A stretch of DNA of 53,409 nucleotides from Tieghemiomyces parasiticus (GCA_027575765.1 JANBPT010000223.1:1-53409), one strand, 5' to 3'; counted from the first letter of the stretch, positions 20,501-30,844 are shown. Notes: generated by a model not told the origin, from the sequence alone. Numbers and translations are program-made.

Positions 20501-21112
20501 ACCCCCGGTTCGACAGCGACCGTCCAGGTGGACGGGACAGGTGGTCTACCAGCCAGCGACGGGATCCGCGCCCGTCTAATGCGTGATGCGGCCCTCCGCC
20601 CCACCTTGGGCGTACTCGGACTCGACCAGAAGCCCGGCCCTGATGCAGTTCGTCTACTCGACCGTATCATGACGCAGTACCGTAAGCGGAACTCCGCCCC
20701 GGCCCGAACCGCTTCCAGCGTGTTCCCGCACCTACTGGACCACCCGTCCACCGTCCGTGCTGAAGGATCGAAGGACAAGGCGGGAGTGGTGGCAGCCGCC
20801 GTAGAGGTAACCCAACCCCAGTTTACGTTTCCAACCCTGGAAACGTCCGACGCACTCCTGGTCAACCACATCGCGTCACCGCGGCCCGGGGGTGGTCGGT
20901 CGGCCGCGGAAGTGACTGGCGGACTGTGGGCGAGTCAGCATGAGGTTGACGGGCCAGTGCAGGAGGGAACTGACCAGGCCTCAAAGGTTAATAGTTCGGC
21001 GGCGCCGACGTCTGCGGAACCCGTGGATACTGCCGTGGCCGTGTTCCGGTGCGGCCATGCGTACCACATGAACTGCCTGCCTACCACGGCGGCCCGGTGC
21101 ACCCAATGTTAA
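14507..21112 (+). CDS. VPS8: Vacuolar protein sorting-associated protein 8 (CORVET subunit)
   Basis: One exon of 2201 aa; ATG 14507 has a good context (CACCATGG). Vps8 is a CORVET tethering subunit that binds Rab5/Vps21 on early endosomes. The N-terminal ~290 residues are disordered. A WD-type beta-propeller follows at about 295-620 (LLVGTTFGLILVY; HGAVTALQISPDRQYVLAGF; LAQWDLETG). Then comes the long alpha-solenoid with clathrin-repeat-like helices (LTWSERLLRLLDDGRYIDAI near 634 onward). A C-terminal RING-H2 has all eight ligands but is split: C1942-x2-C1945, then 236 residues, then C2182-x-H2184-x2-H2187-x2-C2190 and C2198-x2-C2201 at the last residue. The protein is much longer than yeast (about 1270) or human (about 1430) VPS8 because of several low-complexity insertions. 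Absence of introns in a 6.6-kb frame is notable. Confidence 0.9.
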   Translation: MASPATTPPEFAEGLAAPLPREPRGQGSAGITYGLRPVAAIAAEHRQVVIPEADLPTAPSVRLTQACQVLQGLLDELAVHLRTTQAIPASVTSEPRSATASDAGSVLSEVSLSLHTPKPPTYRTARLLADRIAEELAVYRRFLDADLSLDHILAESSSSDEEGDVVDDGPTGLALRLTGRPGSAASAAGRRSSFSVSISSSVPESPSIPSLDRLDLTSTVTSGARLNQSTAIINDDGSDGSWAITAQPTGDLTAQMNQGFDRVNGAPLEDSASTDPRYADHWYILRDAARLPSTYRATYGVYGGFGHPMALAAAHVLLVGTTFGLILVYAPGPEPALRRVLAGDDLEREAGHHGAVTALQISPDRQYVLAGFADGHLAQWDLETGARRFIIWPSGPTPVIHLAFVGVGHAHFVVGDAAGRLELGVLTRGLWGPVVDTRPTQLPWEGPHTAMAALPYGPNPHATDKLGLVAVLDATALTVMQTKSRERIVARVPIPSAAALTGQETASGGCLAWFPAITPDADPQLAYAVGTRLTIVALRLRPRRGDAPHGLVCEAVLVTDLPSTIHMLHWFDARVLLAWTTPGTLNAVHAPYGHYGRTVVARFPAWHPPLAGLCCHKGRLYGLDGDAVRTVALLTWSERLLRLLDDGRYIDAIRAATRLLTTVPNPAAATSPQPPAVTSADGEPRLLPELELTIGLPAGAAEARTVLRERLHGLIQASLNFAFRAHTPADHDLLGLARASIDACLATGHAADLAYLFDDVYRVYRTGHQALVFVEALEPYILADRIQPRSTVPPELVHDLLDTYPPRGWLPRIAPYLLHLDPAASFDIHRVLQVCRAERLDDVMAYTWTRAVYDFVRPLNEMLARLATLWHQSGGASDDAGSTSPAAEFQVSAPTSPSPTSSFHQNPLSPHLGVARVAEEARALHTRILRYVYETLAGRAYPHANPWPEPVATRARQDILTYLCLPVIPRDNDASDRGDERFSLDPKHWPLSRALLDPDLPALSLLVAVDPTATVHFFGDLLALASLANITLAPPSTGISTLRKADGRLPARQAVVDALLHLTDYALEASGFLSWDPPAVTLFAPPRTAFKYYTTNHADAPSDLTSWCHLLNVVELLYATVARHYAQLYPLVYLTDARIEYIIWFLLAPPLAALYHQQTTGGQALAEDSVLYSLANLPASPAVGNGHSARPTDDDGPRDGGTAAARELGLQALVGMRLPLRVDNFLAGCERAGFYRVVELLNRALGRLDGVARSYLDDPDPVRRREVFSCLHEFLRLDDYRADLDAEVTVDADGVTFGTWCRPSDADDPTGTSPSTLDSTPGEGRTHTPNQGTSPSPAWASAILPDPASPDAFAGRSSFSSSSMASVPTPSLHDDPVASAHWRAQFRSLRWFALTHLADLTSLDSRQAMELLQRFWSVLPEADCLQRPALCDPDLPAGAPAAYRAAGRLITSVRQSLRGWANALGFPHLLALHWLEDHPQARYLYLRTLLEDGPDEEDREGTEGGVMPSDGAGWYHRFITLPILAQAPQRPPTRHRAVFTAHPHDVEPADKVGLGVDTPGGPEIPLLFPTGDPLVFPATAWQTWYALTAGFTDAEATRTVVRQWVERVANGVPVWSVPAALVEAYAAALCEFDRSATFPFLDGHYAVLKITRRCYESADERDDEREGAPSSADTQPGGALAVGNIDLEAVLRVCESTGVDDAVLWIWQRQGHFSRALNRLCGLGREVYADLLAVLMTASPEDNSETDALVRLDGVIRAAVRVCTEASQREAEDRAAQPRKANASTNAERQQLPPLPSTTRSALEDLWYTLLQLLIETSQRLLSMPESVARDRALAATGDHLQRALAALLHAAPSVSLARLLRRLLRPDGAEAGDRRPPATAMVVAATYGQFRDVLGTILDTYRCEEQLLALAGDLLHQDLFVWVIQYVRQRQRGWAAESSRCACCSRALFADSNRSGFMAADQMTKALEAFFERRTRPWLDPRVLSRISHSSHTASNATPGSTATVQVDGTGGLPASDGIRARLMRDAALRPTLGVLGLDQKPGPDAVRLLDRIMTQYRKRNSAPARTASSVFPHLLDHPSTVRAEGSKDKAGVVAAAVEVTQPQFTFPTLETSDALLVNHIASPRPGGGRSAAEVTGGLWASQHEVDGPVQEGTDQASKVNSSAAPTSAEPVDTAVAVFRCGHAYHMNCLPTTAARCTQC

Positions 21113-21639
21113 AAAGGCCCCTGCAGTGAGCAGAGCCAGCTGGCCTTAGACATGTTTTATTTATATATTTTTTTGTAATAACCGTAGCACCTTTGTAACA
21201 AGAAATAATATTTGTGGCACGATTTTATATAGTACGCAGTTTAATTGTCAAACGAAAGGAGCTGTAAGGGGATTGGACGGTACGTTCCTCAGAGGATCCG
21301 AGCTATTAACTAGCCGGCTCGATCGTCGAATACCGGAGCCGAGGGACGGGGGTTTTGTAAAGATGCTTGGAGAAACCGCACCCATTAATGTCAAGCGGGG
21401 CGGGCCTGGCGACAACACGGCTAGCGGGTTGGCACTTTAAGGGCCTGCACCACCGGGGGAAAGGTATCCCGCGTACCGGATTCTAACTATTAACCCGCAT
21501 CCCTTGCTTTCCGCCATTACTCTATTACCCCCCGGTCCTGCATTTCCTTACCGCTCTTGTCTCTTCTTACGACTCGTATTAGTGTATATTTTTCTTTACA
21601 AAAAAACATAAGTATTCTTGAACCCACCCCCCCCCCGCT
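21113..21639. other. VPS8-PTPA intergenic region
   Basis: About 530 bp holding the VPS8 3' end (AT-rich, from about 21150) and the PTPA promoter. A poly-C tract lies immediately before the PTPA ATG. No gene, RNA or clear motif is seen. Confidence 0.5.
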
Positions 21640-23197
21640 ATGACCGACTTGCCCACAGACAGTCCTGCCAGCTCGGAGGCCCCTAGCCTTCCTGAAAAGC
21701 GCATCCTGACCAAGCACGACCTGGCCGAATTCCAGGATTCCGAGGCCTACGCGCAGTACATTGGCTTCATCGAAGCACTCAACCAGGCCGTCCTGGGTCG
21801 CAAGCTGACGGAAGCGTGTCACGAGTCCGAGGTGAGTTGTGCTCGAGTTAGAGACTGGACGGCAAGGAGCTAGTCTCGTAAATTGCGGAATGACTCGTCC
21901 CCTACGGTCTCGAGCTTAGTTTTTGCACCCCCTCCCCTCCTGCCACCACTCTCTATCAACTGCCTACCGGCCATGGGATAGAGAGCTGTGTGAAATAGAC
22001 GCCAGCTAAACTTTCCCCTGTCTCCCTGGCTTGATGTCCCTTGCCCCTTCACCTTAACTCCATTAGACCACCCAAGCCCTAGTCAAGCTCCTTGATACCA
22101 TCAGCGACCTGGCTACGGCCACACCGCCGCTCCAGACCGACGGTCGGTTCGGTAACCCGGCCTTCCGCACCTTCTACGACGGGGTCCACGATCAGGCCAC
22201 GAGCTGGGTGGAGCCCCTCTTGCGCGGCAGCCCGAAGCTCCGTGACGACGAGGAACGAGCAGCCGCGGCGCGTGAGGTAGGGGGGTACCTGCAGGAGAGT
22301 TTCGGCAGTCGGGAACGCATTGACTACGGCACGGGCCACGAGGCCAACTTCATGGCGTTCTTGCTGTGCCTGGTCCAGCTGGATTTGTTCACGGTCGCGG
22401 ACCACCCGGCACTTGTCCTCCGGGTATTCCATCGTTACCTACGGGTGATGCGCCAGCTCCAGTTTGGGTACTGGCTCGAACCGGCCGGGTCTCACGGCGT
22501 ATGGGGTCTGGACGACTACCACTTTCTGCCTTTCCTGTTCGGATCGGCGCAGCTTGTAGGCCACCGCTACATCAAACCCAAGTCGATCCACGATGCTGAG
22601 ACGGTCCAAGAGTTTGCTAAGGATTACATATACTTGGCCTCAATCAAATTTATTAACGAGGTCAAGACGGCCTCCCTGCGCTGGCACTCGCCCATGCTGG
22701 ACGATATCAGTGGAGTCAAGACCTGGGACAAGGTCAACTCCGGGATGCTCAAGATGTATCGCGCCGAAGTCCTAGGCAAACTACCCATCATGCAGCATTT
22801 CCTGTTTGGCACCTTCATTAACTTTGTGCCTAGTCGCCGTCACGATGGCGAGGAGGAGGAGGAGGAGGAGGAAGTGATTGAGGCCCCCAACGCGAGCCCC
22901 ATCACCACAGGGGGTGCTCCCAACCACCCCACCCCGCCCAAGTCGTACGGCGGTCAGGCCCTAATCCGCGGCCAAGACGGACACACGTACACCATCATTG
23001 CCGGCAAACGGATCCGCATCAACACAGGAGCGGACCATTGCAGCCACGACCATTCGGCCGACGGCGCCGACCCGCTCGACCACGTTTACGCTAAAGGCCA
23101 GGAGGCGCCCACGTGCTGCGGGATGCGTATCCCCTCGGCCATCGGGGCCGCCCAACAAGGAGCGCGGGGCGGCGTGCGGCGGATCCCGTTCGATTAG
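21640..23197 (+). CDS. PTPA: Serine/threonine-protein phosphatase 2A activator (PTPA, peptidyl-prolyl isomerase)
   Basis: Exons 21640-21831 and 22067-23197 encode 440 aa; the intron is phase 0 (GTGAGT ... CATTAG). PTPA (yeast Rrd1/Rrd2) is an ATP-dependent activator and prolyl isomerase that matures PP2A-type catalytic subunits. Seen here: HDLAEFQDSEAYAQYIGFI near the N-terminus, FGNPAFRTFYD, the nucleotide/peptide-binding signature RIDYGTGHEANF at about 163-174, and WGLDDYHFLPFLFGSAQL, KPKSI and PIMQHFLFG. After the conserved fold there is an acidic run of Glu near 301-308 and a ~120-residue tail ending RRIPFD; similar tails occur in many fungal PTPAs. The assignment is secure; whether it is the Rrd1 or Rrd2 type is not. 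Confidence 0.96.
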
Positions 23198-25592
23198 GGA
23201 ACAGTAGGCTTGAGTGATGGCTACATGCCGTGCTACGTTACCAAGGGTTACCCAAGTGACCAGCAGAGGGAGAGTGGGGGTTTGTGGACTGGACCGGAAA
23301 ATTCACAGGTATCGCTCATTCGGCGAAATTAATACAAGAGAGCTGTAAACCAGTTGATCTATGCAATCCAGTCATACTGGCCAACGCAATTCTAAGGTTG
23401 TTCATATTATCCATTCCTCGTTGGAGTGTGGTGGAATCCAGCCACCAGAGTTCCTATCGTGGCTGGGGGGGGGTGTAGAGAAAGGGGATCAGCCAAGAGG
23501 AGGGGTGGCTGTAGGCGAATAGGCCAAAGCTCTACTACGGCCGAAAGTACCGCCGGTAGTATCTCATCAGCGGGCGGAACTGGTAGGCGTCGCTTGCTGG
23601 GAGTCAGTGGCCATAGTCGGCGAAGGCACCCTGTTAGTCCTTGATTATACCAACAAGCGGTGGATATCCACCACGCGGTAGCACCCGTGTCCCGTCTCCC
23701 CAGGTTTACCGGATGGAGGTGGGGTGCATAGAGTGGCCTTGGCCACTGAAGGATCGGCGCCACTACAACGCCGTTCTTTCCCACCGACAGACACTGGGCC
23801 CATTCCCCGTTTCCGCCGCTGATTTCCTCGCTCCTGCATCTGTGGCTTGCGCTGCAGGGGTGTATACTCCACCCCCACCTCCTCTCCCCCAGTATTTGGA
23901 ACCCGCAGCCGCCGCTGGCGTGTCGCCGACGCCTGGTGGTCAACAGTCTCTAGACGCAACTGGTACGTTTGATCTTCAGCCACGCTGAAATTGCCTTGGG
24001 CCGCAATCACCAAGGGGTGGCGTAGTTAACACAGGGCTGCCCAGTTTGTCATGAATAATGAGCAAACATGGCCCCAGCGCACATGGGGGCTTCTGCTAGT
24101 ACCTGCCTTTTATTCCACTGTGCCAAGTCAGGCACGCGGGTTTATTCCCATTAGTGCTTTGACCCTTTCCCCGTACCGCTGGCTGTGGACCACTCCCACC
24201 AGTGCAGTTCCAAAGGGATCGACCTGCTAGTCTCTCGCATTTCTTTTTTTTTCGCCCGTGGCGAAGTCTTTTTTTATTTTTTCCTCAGGCTGCATCCTAA
24301 CCATTAGCTGCTCATGCCGGCTGGGTTTAAAATTGAAGAACCCCCTAATTTTTTGCTGGCTGGCATTGCAAGGACGTTCACCAATGGGGGGCTACAGATC
24401 CACTCACCCCCACTTCGCCTGCGATCCTTCCCTGCGCCCCGGCACGGTTTACGAGTAAACCCCTTACCCGCCCACGGGCTGACTAGTACGTTTCATGCCG
24501 GCCTTAACGCTCTCATCGTCCCCAGTACGAAACCTGCCTCCGCTCGGCTGCCACCGGACGCCCACCTGAAGTCGCCTATCCCGCTCAACCTACCGGTTTT
24601 TTTTTGCCACACACTACGCGTGTCCTTAGGCTTCTTGCGTGCCTCGCCCCCGAGCTTGCTAGGCTCGTTTTCGCTTGCTATACACTCTACTTTTCCTCTT
24701 TTCAATACGTGCTTGCCAGACTCGACGGCTCTCCTCAGCTCGACACCCATCCGGCTCGCCCTTTACTGCCCGATCGACTTTGCACCAGTTCAACCCCAAG
24801 TGCCTCTATACATCGCCTGTTATTTAGCACACCCCCTTCTCGCATATTGTAAGTTTCCCCCCGGCGGGTTGTACTCGTCCAACCCATCTGATCAGAAGGC
24901 CGCCTTTCATCTACTGGCTAGATGGAGCCCTCCGAGGAATATCGTCCTGGCAGCGTAGTCACGGCAAGCGGGCAATGTAACTTGCTGCCTTCCAAAGAAG
25001 CGGACAACTGTGCCGCTATAGAGGTCAGCGGGGCGGTTTCCGCTATTCTCCCAGCAAGCACCGCCCTGTTGTGCCGAATGAGGACTCGAAATGCGGAACC
25101 GGGCATATCCACGGCTGGCGCCGGCGAAGATGGCTGCTGTGCACAGGAAAGGTGAGGTCGGACGTGCTGGGCCATGTGCGTCACGCCCCCCCCCCACACG
25201 CCGCCCGAGCCTAGCCGGCGCCCCTGTCAAACCTCCGCCCCCCCGCGTCCTGCCTTACCGTCCAAGTCAGCTGCGGACACGGGTAACTTGGACACCGTAG
25301 GCTACCTGGATGTGCATGTGCCCTTGTGGGCCGGTCTCTGGCCTGTTTGGAGACGGCGGTTGCGCCCACTACCAATCGCACCCCCCCTCTCCCTTACTAT
25401 CTTTACCTTCTACCCTTGGGCCGCTTTGCTACACACACTCACCTCTCTCTCTCTACCCGCCGCAACCTTTTGTATCTACCACTTGCCCTGCCGCACCGCC
25501 TTCGGTTAATACCTGAACCAGCTATATTTCTTGCGTACCCCCCTAAGGCCTCGTGCGCAACTACCTCTCCGTCCCGTTTTTTTTAAACCAAC
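23198..25592. other. Intergenic region, PTPA to allantoicase
   Basis: 2.4 kb. Open frames exist on both strands (for example 23407-23943 minus; 24314-24958 plus, with an ATG and 214 codons), but none has recognisable domains. The 24230-24860 and 25360-25590 stretches are strongly pyrimidine-rich, which alone produces long Ser/Leu/Pro frames. I treat the region as noncoding, with the 214-codon frame as the only weak candidate. Confidence 0.4.
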
Positions 25593-27813
25593 ATGGGTAA
25601 CCAGCAGAGCTCCAACGTGCCCGTGTACTACAACGCGGACCCTACCAATGAGGCTACTTCTCATGCCCTGTCCAAGTATATTGGTAAGTGCTCACCCGGT
25701 GCGGCAACTTTCCGCAACGCCTAAGTGCCGATAGAGTTGGAGCCACTCCCTCCCGCTCACCTTGTCCAAGCCCACAACACTGACCACCCTCACGACCGTG
25801 GCTCCGCCCGCCTCCTAAAATCCTCCAATTAGACCTGGCCACCAACGAGCTGGGCAGCAAGGTCCTGAGCACTAGCGACGAGTTCTTCGCGCCGGCCACC
25901 AACCTGCTCAAGTCCGGGCCAGCCGTTAAGGACAGCGAGCGCATGACCGGTAAGTAGGCCGACATTCCGAACGCGGGCACCAGACCCTTCCCCTTGGATT
26001 TGATCCTATGTCGGGTGGTATGTGTGCCGCTGCCAACAATAGCCGTGCATAAGGATCGTATCTAAACGATCATCATCACCCCGGCGCGCCTCCCTTCGGA
26101 GTGTCTGATAATCGTGGTCACGGGCTCACCGTCACTCCCCATTTCACCGGGCCCGCCTCTTTCTGTCTCTGCAAATCCCCCTAATGCCCTTCTAGACCAA
26201 GGCGCCTGGTACGACGGTTGGGAGACCCGCCGCCACAACAAAGACCACGACTGGTAAGTTACCTGGTTACCCCTCGCCAATCTCCTACCCCGCTCCCCTT
26301 CTTCGGGGGCTTAGGGCGCACACCACCAGGACCGCGCCTCGATTTAGGCCCTCGCCCGTCTGCCCTCGTGACCTCCGGTCCCACAATCGACCGAACTGCC
26401 GGGGGCTAATTTACCAACGTCCTCACCCATGCCACGTTGGCTCCCCCCAATCTACCTTCTACGCCACCCAGGGTCATCATCAAGCTCGCGTTCCCGGGCT
26501 GCATTGCTGGTTTCGACGTGGACACGGCCCACTTTAACGGCAACCACCCGTCATTCGCCGCGGTCGACGCATGCTACGTGACCCCGGAGGCCGAGGCCAA
26601 GGGCGACTTTAAATGGGCGGAGCTCCTGCCCAAGGCCCCGCTAGGGCCCTCGGCCCATCACCTCCTGGCCCTGTGGAAGCCATCTGCCACCGTCTACAAC
26701 TGCGTGCGCTTGCGCATCTACCCGGACGGTGGCGTGGCCCGCTTCCGTGTCTACGGCCACGTCAAGCCCAGGTGGGCCAGCATCAGCTGCGAGGCCGAGC
26801 TGGACCTGGCTTTCGTCGGCCACGGCGCCCGTGCCGTTAACTGCAGCAACGAACACTTCAGGTAAGTAGGCCCCTAGGTCATGCGAACGGACGGTCCCCT
26901 CTTCGTAGGAGCCGCGCCAAACGACCCTGTAAACCTACACCCATCTAACCGTTCTGCTCACCCCCCTTGTCATCTGAACCGCTCAATCCTCAGCAATGCG
27001 AGCCACCTCATCCTGCCCGGCCGCGGTCAGACCATGAAGGACGGCTGGGAGACCAAGCGCTCGCGCGGTGCCAACCACTGCGACTGGGCCGTCATCAAAC
27101 TGGGCACCACCGGCTACCTGGAGAAGGTCGAGATTGACACTTACCAGTTCAAGGGCAACTTCCCCGAGTTCGCGTCCCTGCAGGCCTGCTACAGCCTGGA
27201 GGAGAACCCGGACGACGACCCGGACTGCTTCTGGTTCCAGATCCTGCCCAAGAGTGCGCTGGGCGCCCACCAGGTGCACTACTTCAACCTGGAACTAGCC
27301 AACCAGCCCTTCACCCACGTCAAGCTCTGCATCTACCCGGACGGCGGCGTGAAGCGGCTGCGGGTGCACGGCCGGCGCTGCACCGAGCAGGAGCTCAAAC
27401 TCCGTCTCACCGCCAGCGGCCAGCAGTCCATCGCGGCCCCACCGCTCGCCTCCATCGGAGAGGCAGTCGAGGCCGTCGCGCAAGCCGTGACTTCCGAGGC
27501 TACGGACGGCATCGACTTTGCCGACGCTACGGCCCAGGCCGCCGCCGCCATCGCCTCCCTCGATTCGGCCGCCCCCGTCACGTTAGGCGAAGTTAGCGTG
27601 GAGGAGGTTATTGTCACTACCACAACGACCACGGCGGCCTCCGGTGCCTCGATGAACGGCAGCATCATGCCCGCCAAGCAGTCCCGGCCGCGCGACGAAG
27701 ACGAGACCGAGGCCGACGTCCTGCGCCGGCCCGCCGAGTCTGGGACGGCCACCCTCAAACGGACCAAGAAGCACAAGAACCACAGCGCCAAGCAGCTGCC
27801 CAAGCATGCGTAG
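25593..27813 (+). CDS. DAL2: Allantoicase (EC 3.5.3.4)
   Basis: Five exons: 25593-25683, 25833-25949, 26196-26253, 26472-26861 and 26994-27813, giving 491 aa. All four introns have GTAAGT donors and AG acceptors, and the phases (1,1,2,2) match. The enzyme converts allantoate to ureidoglycolate and urea in purine catabolism. The two tandem allantoicase beta-sandwich repeats are visible. Repeat 1 runs DLATNELGSKVLSTSDEFFA to YDGWETRR..HDWVIIKLAFPG and DVDTAHFNGNHP. Repeat 2 runs KDGWETKR..HCDWAVIKLG and EIDTYQFKGNFPEFA. Both share LxIYPDGGVxRxRVxG. The conserved enzyme ends near residue 365. A ~125-residue Ala/Thr-rich tail with a Lys-rich end (KRTKKHKNHSAKQ) follows and is unusual for the family (typically about 340-360 aa). 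Confidence 0.96.
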
Positions 27814-28367
27814 AGCGCTAACTCGCCTGGGCCTGCCTTCGGTCTCCGGGGTCTCCCCCCTCCTTACCCCTTCCTCCATTCTCATCGCACCCCTCTCCTC
27901 TTCATGACCCCCTTTTGACTGATTTCCATTCCACCCCCTCCTTTCCTCCTTTACGTCCCCTGCCCTAATGCACCCTTTATATATGCCGATACATATATAG
28001 GCCACTTATACATACATGTCTAATTCACCTTTCCTTCCTTTCTTCCCTCTCTCTGCCACACATCGAATCGCCTACCACGCTTTTCCGCTCGTGCCTCTCT
28101 CTCTCTCCTCTCTGTCTTGTTATGCCATCCCACCCGCCAATTTCCACCCCTCCCCGACTAAACTATCTGCGTATGAAACCTGCTGAGACGCCTTTATGCT
28201 AAGGGCTCGTTGCTGCGGCAATGTACTCTGTTGGATCCGCCCCCCTGGTGCCGCCGCAATCTGGACGTGGCGGGCACAAAGAGCGGGATCGAATGCCGGA
28301 GTAGCGGAAGATACGAACAAAGTAGTGTACAACAAGAGAGGCCGGGCCGAGTACAGCCCTCCCCCCT
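27814..28367. other. Tail-to-tail intergenic region with CT-rich tract
   Basis: About 550 bp between the convergent allantoicase and DUF726 genes. It holds a long pyrimidine-rich stretch (about 27830-28110, including CT microsatellite at 28095-28110). No coding or RNA gene is seen. Confidence 0.5.
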
Positions 28368-30844
28368 TCAGATATCCACACGCTCTAAAATGGCGGTGGC
28401 CTGCTGGGTATAATCCGAGTGCGAGGCGACCAGGTCGGTCAGGTCCAGGTTTTCGATGCCGAGGCAGTCCCGCACCTCGTCGGAAACGCCCGTGAGCCCG
28501 GCCATGTGAATACTAAGCGCCTGGACCCGGTAGAGATAAGCCAAGAGCCAGTCATTGGTGGAGTACCCGACGACGATCCGGCGGGCCACCACGCGTCGCA
28601 ATTGGGACCAGGTCGCCAAATTTTGGCCGTCGAAGGGTCCGCCGAGTAGCACAACACTGTCAACCAGGCCGTGGTGTTGCTTTGGCCGTGACTCACTCGG
28701 CACCTCACCACCAGTTGGACCACCATTCCCACTGCCACTGCTATTCTGGCCCTCGGCACCGCCGCCCTCGCCCCCAACCACCTCACCATCGTGGCGAGCT
28801 GCGAGCCTCAGCAGACAGTGGTAAATGACCAGCGCCCCTAGGGAATACCCAACCAGGACGACCGGCCGGTTTCCTTGGGCCCGGGATATGAGTACATCCG
28901 CCAGGAGTTCCCCGGCACTACGGGCGCGGTTGAGACCCACTGACCACGGGTTGTCAATGAGCTGGCCCACCTTGATGATCGCCATGGGCCACGCCATGGC
29001 GGAGATGAGAGTGGCCAGCACGGTTTGCTTGAGCACCTGACCCGCCGCAAAATGGACGGCCTCGGTGCCTAGCAGATGGTTAAAGGCGTTACCGACGGCT
29101 AGGAGGGCCTCGGTTTCGAAGCGGAGGACATAGGGGTCGTAGCGACTCGCGCGGGACGGCTGCGGTTGTCGGCCCTGTACAAAATACGGCTGCCACACGG
29201 CGTTCGCTTCGGTGGGCTCGTTAAGGAACCCCGGGATGAGGATCGCGGCGACGAGGGACGGTACGGGCAGCCGCTCGTCATTGGCCACCAGATCCTCGAA
29301 CTTAAACTCGTGGAGACTGCGGACCCGGCGGTTCATGCGGTAGCCGGTGAGCCCCCCGCCGGCCAGCCCGAATAGGGATGAGATGAGGGCCACGCCGCCG
29401 GCGGTCGAGAAGAAGGCCAGCCCAGTGATACTGAGAGCCCCTAAACCGGCCACGACCAACGGCGCGGCGAGTCCCGCAGTGAGTCCGATGGCCGTGGCGC
29501 CGAGGGCGGTGGCAGCCCCCGTTGCTAGATACTTCCAGATTTTGCGGCGATTGCGGTCGTTGGATAAGGCCTCTTGGGTTTTGCCCTGGAGATCGTTCCC
29601 TTGGATGGTCTGGTCGGAAGGCGCGGTGTGGTCGTCAATAGACTCCGTGAGCGTCACGTAGATGGTTTGGGCGACCCATTTCTCGGCGTCGTAGACGGTC
29701 TGCATTGGGATACCAAGGTGATGCGCCAGGCCGAAGAGAACGGCGCGGGACCGTGCATCGTAGTGAAAGACGTACAGGTCAGCGCGGAACGTTGGCTCGC
29801 CGGCCGCCGTGGTCGTTGTCAAGTCGGACCGAGAATAGGCGACGGCCTCGTTCGGGGTGTTATCACCGGGATCGAGGTCTACGTGGGACAAGGCGACATC
29901 TAGCTCCTCCGGGGCTGGTGAGGGCGGTCGCGAGTCAACCCTATTCCCAGCGGTATCCTTGCCGAGTTCTGACCGCAGGGGCTGGTCAAATGACTGGTCT
30001 TTCGGTGGCATGATGGCATACTCCTCGTCCAGCTCGTCATGCTGGACATTGAACACCGTATTCGTCTGCGACTTGACGTCCTGGCGGAGTCCCAGTGCGT
30101 GCTCTTTGCTCGCCCGGGCCGACGATCCGGCACTACCCGTTACTTCGATGGGATCTGTAACGATCATCGAGCCTGGCCGTGATTGGGACCGTGGGGGTGA
30201 GCCCGCCACGCTAGTTACCGGGGAGTTGCCACTGTTCTGCTGTGCCGACGAAACGGACGTGTCGGGAATCTGAGAGAATCCCAGGGCTACCAGCAGCATA
30301 TTGATTACCACACAGTCGTCGTCGATCCGAGCCTGTTCACGATCCGTCCTGGTTAGCTGGTCCGATCGGGCCCGCAGGTTCTCCACCACAGATTGTAGCA
30401 GAAGTTGACGTTCCTCTTCGGTATCCGGCACCGGGAACATGTCAGGGTCTAGAAGGGGCGTGCGAGAGTGAAGGGTGCCGATTGATGAAGACCGCATGCT
30501 ATTGTTAATGTGACTGCCACGAGTACTCGAGCTTGCGTGGAGCAATTTCGTAGTCTAGACAAGAAACCCCCTCCCTCCGCGTGAGATTCCTATAGGCAAT
30601 AACTCTTGCGTACAGTTCGCCCAGCTGTTGGTAGTTTTCGGAGCTTACCAAAGTCATCGAGACCCAGCCAGCTGTAGGTCATTTGGTTAAAAGGATCGTA
30701 CCACTCGGCCGGATCCGCGTCACAATTGACGGCGTGGGCCACTTGGGTGCAGAGTAAGGCGAACGTCACGCGCTGCGATGATGGCCAAGCGCGTAGCTTT
30801 CGCCGGTAATTGAAGAGGGCGCCCATAGGCGTCGGTAATGCCAT
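28368..30844 (-). CDS. TMCO4/DUF726 family membrane alpha/beta-hydrolase
   Basis: Two exons on the minus strand, 30844-30649 and 30448-28368, giving 758 aa. The intron donor is GTAAGC, the acceptor lies after CCCCTTCTAG, and phase 1 matches. The first exon supplies the only good ATG; the long exon alone has none near its 5' end. After a disordered acidic region come YVFHYDARSRAVLFGLAHHL and a WKYLATGAATA.. stretch with two to three Gly/Ala-rich membrane segments. The hydrolase core follows: ILIPGFLNEP, GYSLGALVIYHCLLRLA with nucleophile S601, LLGGPFDG, and GYSTNDWLLAYLYR with a likely Asp. ASHSDY near the C-terminus may supply the His. DUF726 proteins (human TMCO4, yeast YFL034W) are membrane-associated; their substrates are poorly known. 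It is convergent with allantoicase. Confidence 0.88.

Noticed and set aside
23407..23988. Open frames on both strands that briefly looked like retroelement or signalling fragments
   Set aside because: No motif could be followed for more than a few residues; the plus frame starts with TTG.
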